NCBI GenBank assembly: GCA_038380435.1
Contig: JAWZYU010000006.1
Span: 36,768,501 to 36,832,500 of the forward strand
Direction of reading: 5' to 3'
Source of the DNA: Ryuthela nishihirai
Lineage: Eukaryota > Arthropoda > Arachnida > Araneae > Heptathelidae
Length of the DNA stretch: 64,000 bases
In this document: positions 1-10,768 of the stretch, one piece after another
Layout of the letters: each line of letters begins with the position of its first letter
How positions within the stretch are numbered: the stretch's first letter is position 1
The notes under the pieces: generated by a model
The model's database searches: none
The model's input: only the letters and a program-made list of their open reading frames with translations
What the model was told of the DNA's origin: nothing
Program-made: the position numbers and the translations under genes

Positions 1-598
1 CGATGCTGGTAGGAACTTCAGGCACCATCTTTTCAAGTGGATATATGGCTTGCCTGAGATACATTACTCGAGTTTAGGCTTGACGATGCCCAACTAGCTA
101 CGTAAGGTTCAAGTACCTGCGATGGCCTCTGATTAGGATTATCCACCAGCTAATATAAGGTATCCCACGCCTCTGTTCACTTAGGGCTGGCAACCCAGAA
201 GCAAACAGAAAACACAGCAGCAGATTCTCCCTCAACAGAGGCCCACCAGTGCAGCAAGTCCAGGATCCATAATCAAGCTCAAATCCATAAACAAGTCCAG
301 TCTAGTAGGTATAAATGGTCAGCACCAGGACCCTGTGAAGTTGACCACTCCTCAGCAGGGTTGAAAAAAAAGAAAAAAGTGACCATAGATGACCAGATCA
401 GTAGGCCATACTGAACTGGCAGCCCTCCCCTTCCGTTCCCTTCTAAAAGAGAATATATCTTTTGAAAGGTACTAACGGCCTGCACCATGAGAAGGCGGGG
501 TCGGACATTTGGTGCTAGACCTGGCCGGTTCTGTGTATCATCACTAGGGATTGGTACACAGCTCTCCTTCCAGTTTACGCCTAGCCACCATTTACAGA
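1..598 (-). mobile_element. RTE-like LINE, 5' end (runs off the window)
   Basis: Read on the minus strand from about 598 leftwards, this is the same 5' untranslated region that begins the full-length LINE at 54106. It has the same start (ctgtaaatggt), the same CT-rich blocks and the same order of motifs. The start of the coding region would lie at or beyond position 1. A short open frame at 279-488 on this strand is leader sequence and should not be called a gene. No TSD can be tested because the 3' end is outside the window. Family assignment rests on similarity to the 54 kb copy. Confidence 0.8.
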
Positions 599-840
599 CT
601 CTGCAAACACACTACAGGAAATAAAAAATGCAACACTTGCAAGAAGTTAAGCAAATGTGACGAAATTTAGGGAGGCGATAGTAATGCAGATGCATGAAAA
701 TGATTAGGTTTGCAGGATGATCGAAACGATTGGACAGACGCGAGCTGACGTCACAGGTGAGGAGCAGTCAAACACAGATAAAGGCAAGCAAAACTCCCTG
801 GTTGACAAAACGTTGTGGAAATTGTTCTAAACCGATAAAG

Positions 841-2148
841 ATGCCGTTCCAACATTTAACAGACTTTGAGCATGGAAGAATCATCGGCCTTAGGGAAGCT
901 GGTTTGTCGTACAGAGATATGGCCAACCTTGCTCAACCTTTGTCAACCTTGCTGGCCGCCATCCCAGTACCATCGTATACATATGGCGCCAGTGGGTTCA
1001 AGAAAGGATCCAGCACACGCGACAAGGATCAGGAAGACGAGGTATGACCACGGAGAGACAGGAACACCATTTGCGAGCATGGCATTGCGTGACAGATTCT
1101 CGACTACAACGCAACTACAAAGGGACTGGCAACAGGTAACACATCGAATACCTACCAGGCGGATGGTGAACAAGCTTTTACAGTTTTCACTGAGAGACTA
1201 TCGCCTGGCATTGCGTTTTGCCCCTCACATGTGCCCACATGCAAGCACGTCTTCAGTGGTGTCGCCTCAGACAGAACTGGAACGAAGAAGAGTGGAGTAC
1301 CGTGGTGTTAAGTGACGAATCTCATTTTTGTCTGGTCAGCACGATCGATAGACAATGTGTTCGCCGTCATCCAGGGTTGGGTTGTTTTACCTCTGAGCGG
1401 CACTTTTTTGCACACCATGGGCTAAATGGCCAGGTCACATGGACCCCGAAGGCGCAGAGAAGGTTGGGGGATGGGACCCACTGGAACAGCTGTTGGGAGA
1501 CAGATGGTAGCCTTCAGTCAAGGCCATCCAGCATGTTCTTTAACGTGCACAGGGTATGGCTCTCCCGCACAGGGGGCCACGGCTTAACGTCCCATCCGAC
1601 GGACGGCGGCCTTTCCAAGCCCATCGGTGTCCCCTACTGACCGTGGGCAGGGCGGGGAAATTTTGCGGAGACGTCATCCAGGTGAAAGGAACGCCACCCA
1701 CTGCATGCGACATCTTCACACAGCTCTGGAAGTTAATGCTCAAAGTCTGTTAACTGTTGGAACGGCTGTCGACGTCAGCGTAACGACAACTTTAGCGGTT
1801 TAGAATAATTTCCACAACAGCTGGTGTCTTGGTGTAGGGTACCATTAGTCGGACATCTCGGTCAGAACTGATCATCATAAAGAATATCTAACTGCCCAAC
1901 GATATGTTACCAACATTTTGCATCCAGTGGCTGTACCATTTGTTCAGCAGCAAGGAACCTTTTACCAGCAAGATAACGCCCATCCCCACACAGTCCGCAT
2001 TAGTCTGAAATATCTACACGAGCAGAACGTTCAAGTACTATCATGCCCTGCACGCTCGTCGGACCTTTCACCTATTGAACACATCTGGGACATGATGGGC
2101 CGACAGCTACAACAAACACCCAAGAGGTACGCCAACCACTGTCGCTGA
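841..2148 (+). pseudogene. Tc1-type transposase, broken
   Basis: This is a cut-and-paste transposase remnant. The N-terminal helix-turn-helix is seen from the ATG at 841 (motif RGRIIGLREAG-like, here HGRIIGLREAG). The first catalytic aspartate lies in VVLSDESHF just before the SINE. The second (QQDNAHPH) and the glutamate (LSPIEHIW) are after it, at about 1970-2090. The reading frame changes at least three times and a 296-bp SINE interrupts it, so no functional protein can be made. The order of motifs fits the DD34E Tc1 family. Its termini are at 615 and 2570. Confidence 0.85.
1376..1671 (-). mobile_element. SINE-A, 5'-truncated, inside the Tc1 transposase
   Basis: Antisense copy lacking the tRNA-like head. 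A perfect 11-bp TSD, cgtcatccagg, occurs at 1365-1375 and 1672-1682. The insertion postdates the Tc1 element. Confidence 0.9.
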
Positions 2149-2191
2149 AATGGAACAGCGACATCGCTCTATTTGGCGTTCTATCCCTCAG

Positions 2192-2322
2192 GTTGGTTGG
2201 TTGGTTGTTTTGGGTTTTATGGCGCATGGGCAACTAGGCCATAATGCGCCAAACAAAAGACAATATAAAAGATAAAAGACGTGCAACCCGCAACCAAATT
2301 TAAAACAAATGAGCTAATTGTC
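2192..2322 (-). mobile_element. AACC-tailed short retroelement, 131 bp
   Basis: An insertion flanked by a perfect 11-bp TSD, ctatccctcag (2181-2191 and 2323-2333). On the minus strand it ends in an AACC microsatellite tail preceded by aaaacaacc. Just upstream of the tail is a short inverted motif, tggcgcat...atgcgcca. A shorter copy of the same 3' end lies at 14781-14830. It may be the 3' end of a LINE or a SINE. Confidence 0.75.
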
Positions 2323-2572
2323 CTATCCCTCAGGAGGACATTATAGGGACTGTATGATAGCATTCCCCGCAGTGTTCATGAATGCATTGCTGCACGGGGT
2401 GGTTCAACATCGTACTAATTATACCACTTTACCGGATAGGAAATAGGTAGTTTTCCTATTTTTTATATATATATAATGTAGTCAATCGCACATCTCAGTA
2501 TAAGCTAACAGCTGCCTGCGTTTTAAACAAATGGCATTAATCCTTCCAGGTGATGCAATCTTTTTACCTGTA

Positions 2573-2929
2573 GTGTATATACGTATGTTTAATTTTTTGT
2601 TACCTCCACTGCCCTAACTAACTAGCATTTTCAAAAGGGAGGGCTACGGATCTCTCGCAAACCCCCCGGATCGATATCCATCCGGCCCTGGATACAACAG
2701 AGATGGATCCTGGAGGGGAGTCAAGTGATTCATGTGACCCCCTCCTAAGAATACCACTAACCGAAATGCAGGAGAAAAAAATATTACACATCTTATTAAT
2801 ATATTATACTAGAAATCACGAGGTGCGTTGGGCACCTCTTAACCGACTCCTATTTGACCTAGATCGCGACGCTGGGTCTGAAAATTCCTCTCATTTCTGA
2901 GTTGCACTGCCCGAAGTAGCTCTCTTCAC
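2573..2929. other. Unassigned sequence
   Basis: AT-moderate sequence after the Tc1 element. A 65-codon open frame at 2703-2900 has no recognisable domain. Nothing else is seen. Confidence 0.5.
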
Positions 2930-3350
2930 CAATTTTTAGCTCTCCAGCACTGGTATATTGAATTTGACCTTTGGCCTCGAAGGACCCGTCGCATCCAAAA
3001 ATCCGCAACATTTCCGAGATTTACTACACAAAATATCCCCAAGAACCAATTTTAGTTCTCTAACACCGATAGATCTCAATTTGACCTTTGACCTCAAAGG
3101 ACCCGTCGCATCCAAAATTCCGCAACATTTCCGAGATTTACGACTCAAAATATCCCTACGAACCAATTTTTAGTTCTCTAACACCGATAGATCTCAATTT
3201 GACCTTTGACCTCAAAGGACCCTCCGTATCCAAAATTACGCAACATTTCCGAGATTTACGACTCAAAATATCCCTACGAACCAATTTTTAGTTTTCTGAC
3301 ACCAATAGATCTTAAATTGACCTTTGACCTCAAAGGATCCTCTGGATCCG
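2930..3350. repeat. Tandem repeat, ~116-bp unit, about 3.6 copies
   Basis: Successive units contain the same blocks (ccaatttttag, ttgacctttgacctcaaag, caacatttccgagattta) at about 116-bp spacing. Short open frames in both strands are by-products of the repeat. Confidence 0.85.
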
Positions 3351-3351
3351 A

Positions 3352-3588
3352 CATCTTCCTATAGAGTCGTAAAAAGTAGAAAGTAACTTAAAGCATATCG
3401 ACGGCGCAATCGGTCACCGAGTTCGTATTCACTTCGAAGGAAGATAGGGCGCCGATTTACTTACTCGACAAGATTGCCGGCGCCCTATCTTCCTTTGAAG
3501 TGAATACGAACTCAGTGACCGATTGCACCATCGATATGCTTTGGGTTCATTTCCTACTTTTTAGAGTCCTATAGGAAGATAGGTATTT
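3352..3588. mobile_element. Large palindrome, foldback or MITE-like element
   Basis: Two arms of about 105 bp (3352-3460 and 3480-3588) are inverted complements, separated by about 20-25 bp. The outer ends read catcttcctatag and ctataggaagatag. It has no coding capacity. It abuts the ~116-bp tandem repeat, and no convincing TSD is seen. Confidence 0.75.
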
Positions 3589-3971
3589 TTAAAAAATTTT
3601 AATTTATATTTTATACACTTTCGATGAATATTATTTATTTTCCTTTTGAATAACTTGAATGCATATTTTACAAGCGCACACTATTGGTTTACGAAAATAA
3701 GTAACATCTCATTTAAACGCTTTTTTTTAAAGACAAACCGTTATTTTTTAATCACTTTATTAAAAACGAATTTCTATTCTTTCAGAATCAAATTTCGACA
3801 TCAGAAAAGATTCCCGTTGTTGTATCCTGCTAAATTTATGCTTTGATCTTGTCCTGTGAAGAACTCGTTCACCCTGTGTGGCTGATAGCAGGTAATTGAG
3901 TGGAATTTACGAAATATTTTTTGTATATAAGAATACTTTTATTTACTTGTATAAAAATACCCACAATCAGC
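3589..3971. other. AT-rich sequence, no gene seen
   Basis: Mostly A/T runs. The 66-codon frame at 3646-3846 is Phe/Lys/Asn-rich, as expected from AT-rich noncoding DNA. Confidence 0.5.
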
Positions 3972-4052
3972 ATGGTCCTCTGCTGACTTTGGGCAGGGCG
4001 GTGTGTTTTGCAGAGATAAATTATTTCAACGCTGGCCCAGCTGGGACTTGAC
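3972..4052 (-). mobile_element. SINE-A fragment, antisense head
   Basis: Contains the antisense head and inner-body junction (ggcagggcgg, gagataaat, ccagctgggact), directly followed by the 3' tail of another copy at 4053. Confidence 0.7.
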
Positions 4053-4262
4053 CCCTGTATGGGTTGGGTTGTTTTACCTCTGAGCTGCACTTTTTTGCAC
4101 ACCATGGGCTAAATGGCCAGGTCACATGGACACCGAAGGCTCAGAGAAGGTTGGGGGAGGAGACCCACTGGAACAGCTGTTGGGAGACAGATGGTAGCCT
4201 CCCGTCAAGGCCATCCAGCGTGTTCTTTAACGTGCATAGGGTATGGCTCTTCCGTACACGTT
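4053..4262 (-). mobile_element. SINE-A, 3' half, antisense
   Basis: Starts with the gggttgggttgttttacc tail signature and ends abruptly after the body motif ctcttccgtacacg. It is followed by a fragment in the opposite orientation. Confidence 0.85.
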
Positions 4263-4263
4263 G

Positions 4264-4385
4264 AATGGCCTTGACGTAAGGCTCCCATCTGTCTCCCAGC
4301 ATTTGTTAGTGGGTCCCCCTCCTCCTAATCTTCTCTGAGCCCTCAACGTCCTTGTGACCTATCCATTTAGCTCATTGTGTTCAAA
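4264..4385 (+). mobile_element. SINE-A 3' fragment, sense
   Basis: Diverged sense sequence from ggccttgacg to the 3' body. With the preceding antisense piece it forms a tail-out inverted arrangement. Confidence 0.7.
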
Positions 4386-4540
4386 CAAATTTCCCTCCAA
4401 CCTTTTTCCAGCTCGAACGCTTCTCTTGCCTATCAGCTTTAAATTTCATTACATCAGAGCCTTTTAAGTTTAAAACAGTTCAGAAAATTGCTAAAAAAGT
4501 TCTAGCTTTTAAACTAACTGTTTTACCTACCGAAATTTTT

Positions 4541-4923
4541 GGGGCGGGGATGGCTCAGTCGGTAGCGCGCCAGGCTCGTAATCTGTAGTTCCCAGGTTCG
4601 AGTCCCAGCTGGGTCAGCGTTGAGATTTATCTCTGCAAAATTCCCCGCCCTGCCCACGGTCAGTAGGGGACACCGATGGGCTTGGAAAAGCCGCCGTCCG
4701 TCGGGTGGGACGTTAAGCCGTGGCCCTGTGAGTGGGAGAGCCATACCCTGTGCACGTTAAAGAACACGCTGGATGGCCTTGACGGGAGGCTACCATCTGT
4801 CTCCCAACAGCTGTTCCAGTGGGTCCCCTCCCCCAACCTTCTCTGAGCCTTCGGGGTCCATGTGACCTGGCCATTTAGCCCATGGTGTGCAAAAAAGTGC
4901 CGCTCAGAGGTAAACCAACCCAA
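4541..4923 (+). mobile_element. SINE-A, full length (reference copy)
   Basis: This copy shows the whole family structure. The tRNA-like head has an A box TGGCTCAGTCGG (4551-4562) and a B box GGTTCGAGTCC (4595-4605), spaced as in a tRNA gene and so a likely internal RNA polymerase III promoter. The central body includes gggacgttaagccgtgg and gtgcacgttaaagaacac. The last of these resembles conserved core domains known from invertebrate SINEs. The 3' end is gcaaaaaagtgccgctcag plus an AACCC-type tail. An 11-bp TSD, accgaaatttt, lies at 4529-4539 and 4924-4934. The body carries short open frames on both strands that are not genes. Confidence 0.95.
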
Positions 4924-4934
4924 ACCGAAATTTT

Positions 4935-5832
4935 CACATCTGAAGTGACAACACAACCGTCTCTTAAAGAATTATTCTACCCACGGCAAAATTTGAGACT
5001 CGCAATCGAAACCCATGCACACTTGGAGCCACAAAGCATCTAGCCCACGACGACAATTCCTTGATTCTGTCAACACCCATAATCGTAATAAAATGAACCT
5101 TACTAAAGCTTTAACCCCATTCCCACTCTTCGGGGATAGAATATTCGATATCAATCAGTTAGTTAAAAAAAAAACATCTACTGAATAATTCTGTGACTCC
5201 ACATCGATTCTTGTGATTTTATTTTGGGCTACGTTTTAAGCTGATTTCTCCCGCACATCAAGAACTCGAAATATTTTATTTAACGCTATGTGCACGTCCC
5301 GAATATCAAATAGCCCTATTCTGCTTCGGGTCGTGTTTTCTCTAAGAAGCCCTTTTTGAATCGCAAGGGTAGAAATTTTGAGTATCGTTAAGCCTCTGGC
5401 AGATTCTTCTTGATTTGTATGCAGAATGCAAATTACATGATCGATATTTTTGGATGACAGGAGTTTGCACTTTAATTTGCCTCTCGCAATGTCTCATTAG
5501 CAAATCCTCGAAGTTTCTCAAGTCCTCAGTATTTATCTTGTCCACGACTTGGGATATTCCTATAAAGCCAGTTGATTTTTAAAGAAAGTTCGAATATATG
5601 CCTCAAGAGTTTCTCAGGTTAAATGCAAAAAAAAGTCTGAAGTTACGTGATGTTTTCCGAGTGTTTTTTTGCACATCAGAATATCGATATATGGCCAGGG
5701 GGGTCAAAAATATCGATTCTACATCAAGACGAGAGGTAGTTTTAGTTTAGTGTTTATTCTGTAGACATTCAACATTTTTTGCTTTTAAAGATAAATGAAA
5801 TATTCTTTTCGGGTTGGAATATTACGGGAGAG
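4935..5832. other. Unassigned intergenic sequence
   Basis: No recognised element. Open frames at 4972-5154 and 5342-5545 on the minus strand are short and without domain signals. Confidence 0.5.
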
Positions 5833-5975
5833 GTTGGATTATTTTACCTCTGAGCGGCACTTTTTTGCTCACAATGGGCTAAATGGCCAGATCACAAAGA
5901 CCCTGAAAGCTCAGACAATGTTGGGAGAGGGAACCAATTGGATAGCAGTTAGGAGACTGATGGTGAAGAATGCCA
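5833..5975 (-). mobile_element. SINE-A 3' fragment, antisense
   Basis: Diverged 3' third of the SINE (gattattttacctctgagcg, ctcacaatgggctaaatgg), ending about 140 bp in. An AT-rich stretch with repeated taataact follows. Confidence 0.75.
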
Positions 5976-6156
5976 CACAAAAATTGGCCTTCAGTACTTC
6001 CTAACTGATTAACTAACTTTATTAATAACTATTAATCTAATTAATAACTATTTAACTAAGTTGATTAATAATATAAAAAATTCAATAGCGATGGAACAAG
6101 AGGAAGAAATTCAATTTTTAACCGAAATTTTTAACGAATTTTTTTACGAATATTAT

Positions 6157-6544
6157 GGGTTGGATTGTTTTACCTCTGAGCGGCACTTTTTTGCACACCA
6201 TGGGCTAAATGGCCAGGTCACATGGACCCCGAAGTCTCAGAGAAGGTTAGGGGAGTGGACCCACTGGAACAGCTGTTAGGAGACAGATGATAGCCTCCCG
6301 TCAAGGCCATCCAGTGTGTTCTTTATCGTGCACAGGGTATGGCTCTCTCCCAAACATGGGACCACGGTTTAACGTCCCATCCGACGGACGGCGGCTTTTC
6401 CAAGCCCATGGTGTCCCCTACTGACCGTGTGCAAGGCGGGAAGTTTTGCGGAGATAAATCTCAACGCTGACTCAACTGGGATTCGAACCTGGGAACTGCT
6501 GATTACGAGTCCGGCGCGCTACCAACTGAGCCATCCCCGACACG
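6157..6544 (-). mobile_element. SINE-A, full length, antisense
   Basis: Complete from tail to tRNA-like head. Perfect 11-bp TSD acgaatattat at 6146-6156 and 6545-6555. Removing the SINE rejoins a short acidic open frame (from about 6061) of unknown meaning. Confidence 0.9.
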
Positions 6545-6765
6545 ACGAATATTATAAAAATTCTATTTATTCTACTTATTTGAAATTTCAGTGTTAACGT
6601 GGAATTTATTGTCAGTGATAATTTACACTTTACACACAAAGGGGGTTTAATTTTTTAACTCTCTTTAAATTAAAAAAAAAATAAAAAAAGAACACGAATG
6701 CGACTTTTTGTTTTAAGAGATAGTGAGAAATTATTTCTATGGATTTTTTTTTTCTTTCATAATAG

Positions 6766-6875
6766 GCAACAGGGATAAATTTGAGGGTCAGTTTTTCGAG
6801 AGTATGCCTGCACGAGCTCGAAACCTTTCGGCAAATGTTGAGCCTGATTTCGGGGAAAAAGTTCTCCAACTCATC
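6766..6875 (+). other. Candidate isolated exon (unproven)
   Basis: A 110-bp segment of higher GC content sits in AT-rich DNA. It is preceded by a long pyrimidine tract ending in ATAG (6764-6765 AG) and followed by a consensus-like donor, ATC|GTAAGA. The open frame through it encodes residues such as KFEGQFFES and NVEPDFGEKVLQLI. I do not recognise the product, and no partner exons are evident. It could be chance or a piece of another repeat. Confidence 0.2.
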
Positions 6876-7234
6876 GTAAGATATATCGATAGAAATGCAT
6901 CTCGCCAATATATCATCTAATTCTTATATTATTAATTATAATCGTTTTACGATAAAAATTAAACGTTAATGCTATTTAGAGTGAAAAATATTAGAAATAC
7001 TAATAGAAACTGAAAATTTGTTGGTAACATTATAAATGAAAAGAGCCATCCATTTAATAAATGTGAGAGAATACTTAAAAATAATCAAAAGCCGAATGCT
7101 CCTTATTTTAAATTACTTAATGGAAACTTTATTCTGTTTGAAAAAGGGTATCACGTATTCGACCAGGCAGTCACAAACCCAAGATTTTGTTTCGGGGTGG
7201 GGTCCAAGAAATTTATTTCAAGGGGTCCGATAAT
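6876..7234. other. AT-rich sequence, no gene seen
   Basis: Only short frames. The end approaches the G-rich repeat family continued at 7642. Confidence 0.5.
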
Positions 7235-7246
7235 TTAGTTTAAGGG

Positions 7247-7629
7247 GGTTGGGTTTTACCTCTGAGCGGCACTTTTTTTGCACACCATGGGCTAAATGGC
7301 CAGGTCACAAGGACCACGAAGGCTCAGAGGAGATTCGGGGAGGGGGCGCACTGGAACAGCTGTTGGGAGACAGATGGTAGCCTCCCATCAAGGCCATCCA
7401 GCGTATTCTTTAATTGTGCACAGGGTATGGCTCTCCCGTACACGGGACCATGGCTTAACGTCCCATCCGACGGACGGCGGGCTTTCCAAGCCCATCGGTG
7501 TCACCTACTGACCGTGGGCAGGGCGGGGAATTTTGCGGAGATAAATCTCAACGCTAACCCAGCTGGGACTCGAACCTGGGAACTACAGATTACGAGCATG
7601 GTGCCCTACCGACTGAGCCACCCCCGCCC
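7247..7629 (-). mobile_element. SINE-A, full length, antisense
   Basis: 12-bp TSD ttagtttaaggg at 7235-7246 and 7630-7641. It is inserted into the first, degenerate part of the G-rich repeat region. Confidence 0.9.
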
Positions 7630-7641
7630 TTAGTTTAAGGG

Positions 7642-8211
7642 CGGAAAGGGGGATATGAAGAAAACTCAATTTCGGGGGGGGGGGGGGTCCAAAAATTTAG
7701 TTTTGGAAGATCAGAGGATTTTGTTTCAGGGGAAGTGGGCGGTCTGAAAATTTAGTGTCGGAGAGGAAGATACGAGAATTTTATTTCGAGGGGTCCTGGA
7801 ATTTAGTTTCGAGAGATCAGAGAATTTAGTTTTAGAGAGGGAGATCCGAGAATTTATTTGCGAGGGGTTCGAGAATTTAGTTATGGGTGAAGAGAGGGGG
7901 GGGGAGGGTCTGAAAATTTAGTGTCGGAGAGGAAGATACGAGAATTTATTTCGGAGAGGGAGATTCGAGAATTTTGTTTCGAGGGTCCGAGAATTTAGCT
8001 TCGTAGGGAAGGGAGGGGGCTCTGAAAAATCAGTTCCGGGAGGGAGGACCGAGAATTTAGATTCGGGAGGTCCGAGAATTTTGTTTTAGGGAGTCCGAGA
8101 ATTTTGTTTTAGGGGGGTCCGAGAATTTTGTTTTAGGGGGGTCTTAGAATTTCATTTTGCGGGGTCTGCGAATATTTTTACGGGAGCTCCAAAAATTTTA
8201 TTTCCGGGGGC
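7642..8211. repeat. Degenerate G-rich tandem repeat
   Basis: Irregular units built on gagaatttagtttcg and ggggtccgagaattt, with several runs of seven or more G. It grades into the regular 40-bp satellite. Confidence 0.8.
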
Positions 8212-9793
8212 TGGGGCTGAGAGTTCAGTTCTGGGGAGGGGGTGAAGTGGAGGGATATGAGAATTCAGTTCTGGGGAGGGGGTGAAGTGGAGGAATATGA
8301 GAATTCAGTTCTGGGGAGGGGGTGAAGTGGAGGGATATGAGAATTCAGTTCTGGGAGGGGGTGAAGTGGAGGGATAGGAGAATTCAGTTCTGGGGAGGGG
8401 GTGAAGTGGAGGGATATGAGAATTCAGTTCTGGGGAGGGGGTGAAGTGGAGGGATATGAGAATTCAGTTCTGGGGAGGGGGTGAAGTGGAGGGATAGGAG
8501 AATTCGGTTCTGGGGAGGGGAGGAGGGATAGGAGAATTCAGTTCTGGGGAGGGGGTGAAGTGGAGGGATATGAGAATTCAGTTCTGGGGAGGGGGTGAAG
8601 TGGAGGGATAGGAGAATTCAGTTCTGGGGAGGGGGTGAAGTGGAGGGATAGGAGAATTCAGTTCTGGGGAGGGGGTGAAGTGGAGGGATAGGAGAATTCA
8701 GTTCTGGGGAGGGGGTGAAGTGGAGGGATATGAGAATTCAGTTCTGGGGAGGGTGTGAAGTGGAGGGATATGAGATTTCAGTTCTGGGGAGGGGGTGAAG
8801 TGTAGGAGAATTCAGTTCTGGGGAGGGGGTGAAGTGGAGGGATAGGAGAATTCAGTTCTGGGGAGGGGAGGAGGGATAGGAGAATTCAATTCTGGGGAGG
8901 GGGTGAAGTGGAGGGATATGAGAATTCAGTTCTGGGGAGGGGGTGAAGTGGAGGGATAGGAGAATTCAGTTCTGGGGAGGGGGTGAAGTGGAGGGATAGG
9001 AGAATTCAGTTCTGGGGAGAGGGTGAAGTGGAGGGATATGAGAATTCAGTTCTGGGGAGGGGGTGAAGTGGAGGGATATGAGATTTCAGTTCTGGGGAGG
9101 GGGTGAAGTGTAGGAGAATTCAGTTCTGGGGAGGGGGTGAAGTGGAGGGATAGGAGAATTCAGTTCTGGGGAGGGGAGGAGGGATAGGAGAATTCAATTC
9201 TGGGGAGGGGGTGAAGTGGAGGGATATGAGAATTCAGTTCTGGGGAGGGGGTGAAGTGGAGGGATAGGAGAATTCAGTTCTGGGGAGGGGGAGAAGTGGA
9301 GGGATAGGAGAATTCAGTTCTGGGGAGGGGGTGAAGTGGAGGATAAGAGAATTCAGTTCTGGGGAGGGGTGAAGTGGAGGGATATTAGAATTCAGTTCTG
9401 GGGAGGGGGTGAAGTGGAGGGATATGAGAATTCAGTTCTGGGGAGGGGGTGAAGTGGAGGGATAGGAGAATTCAGTTCTGGGGAGGGGGTGAAGTGGAGG
9501 GATAGGAGAATTCAGTTCTGGGGAGGGGGTGAAGTGGAGGGATAAGAGAATTCAGTTCTGGGGAGGGGTGAAGTGGAGGGATATGAGAATTCAGTTTTGG
9601 GGAGGGGGTGAAGTGGAGGGATATGAGAATTCAGTTCTGGGGAGGGGGTGAAGTGGAGGGATATGAGAATTCAGTTCTGGGGAGGGGGTGAAGTGGAGGG
9701 ATATGAGAATTCAGTTCTGGGGAGGGGGTGAAGTGGAGGGATAGGAGAATTCAGTTCTGGGGAGGGGGTGAAGTGGAGGGATAAGAGAATTCA
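8212..9793. repeat. 40-bp satellite, about 39 copies
   Basis: The unit has the order gaattcagttctgggg, agggggtgaagtggaggg, atatga/atagga. Nearly every unit holds GAATTC and closely spaced G runs. Variants (atatgag versus ataggag, a short aggagggat unit, an agatttcag unit) recur in blocks. The rare gaagtgtagg variant appears at 8797 and 9105, showing a higher-order duplication of about 308 bp. Confidence 0.95.
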
Positions 9794-10268
9794 GTTTCGG
9801 GAGACAGGGGTTTGGGGATCCGAGCATTTAGTTTCGGGAAATCCGGGCGTTCAATCAAACCACTAAAAACTGTTCAATCAAACCACTGCTTATTTCCGCT
9901 TTCGCTTTTGAAATGTTTATTTCCGCTTTTTTTTAAATTAAAATGCTTATTTCCGCTTTCGCTCATTATGTCTATAACTCATTGTATATTAGCCATATTT
10001 AATTCTACAGCCCTAAAATTTTATACATAGACTCTGGTTAGTAACCATACAAAACATATAAATAAAAAATTGGTCCACTCACAGAAGATCCTGTTACAGA
10101 ATTCATTTTTTTTCACAGGTAATGTCTGAAAAAGAAAAGACAATCCTTTATGATCATAAAGTATTTACAAGGAATATTATGATTAGGAAATTTTGCGAGA
10201 TAATGTGATATTTATATTAAAATTTACAGTATTGCAAATTTTTTTATAATAAAAACAAACAATAATAT
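9794..10268. other. Satellite edge and AT-rich sequence
   Basis: After the satellite, a short motif cttatttccgcttt occurs three times between about 9887 and 9962. The rest is AT-rich with no gene or recognised repeat. Confidence 0.5.
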
Positions 10269-10612
10269 GGGTTGTTTTACCTCTGAGGGGCACTTTTTGG
10301 TACACCATGGACTAAATGACCAGGTCACAAGCATCCCGAGGGCTCAGAGAAGGTTGGTGGCACGCGACCGCTGTTAGCAATCAGATGGTAGCCTCCCGTC
10401 GAGGCCATCCAGCATGTTCTTTAACGTGCCCGGCTCCCGGTACACGGCGTAACGTCCCATCCGAAGGACGGCGGACTTTCCAAGCCCATGTGTGGCCCCT
10501 ACCGACTAAAGGCAGGGCGAGGAGTTTTGTGGAGATAAATCTCAACGCATGCCCAGGTGGGACTCGAACCTAGGAACTGCATATTACGAGCACTACCGAT
10601 TGACCATCCTCA
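10269..10612 (-). mobile_element. SINE-A, diverged, antisense
   Basis: The tail, body and head order is recognisable, but many changes and small deletions make it an old copy. Confidence 0.8.
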
Positions 10613-10768
10613 ATCAATTGTCAATTGTGTCAAGGCCACAAATTATTTTAAGTAGTTAAATAAATAAAGTATGAAGCATCATTTTATATACAGGGTGATT
10701 CAAAAGGTCTTAGACAAACAGTAAAGGTAGGTCAGGAACACAAAACAAACCATTTTGCATAGGAACAT

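Larger units (their letters stand above)
615..2570 (+). mobile_element. Tc1/mariner-superfamily DNA transposon with two nested insertions
   Basis: The element starts with CAGG at 615 and ends with CCTG at 2570. It is flanked by TA dinucleotides (613-614 and 2571-2572), the target duplication of this superfamily. Terminal inverted repeats of about 30 bp are recognisable but diverged. It contains a decayed DD34E-type transposase, a SINE-A (1376-1671) and an AACC-tailed insertion (2192-2322). Without the insertions and their TSDs it would be about 1.5 kb, a normal Tc1 length. Confidence 0.85.

Noticed and set aside
279..488. Gene on the minus strand at 279-488, also seen near 54.3, 58.3 and 61.2 kb
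   Set aside because: It is part of the 5' untranslated region of the RTE-like LINE. The frame is not conserved between copies.
4541..4612. tRNA genes at the heads of SINE-A and SINE-B copies
   Set aside because: A and B boxes are present, but the acceptor stem does not pair properly. The sequence continues into a repeated SINE body in every case.
8212..9793. CRISPR array
   Set aside because: Units are contiguous without unique spacers, and the setting is eukaryotic.
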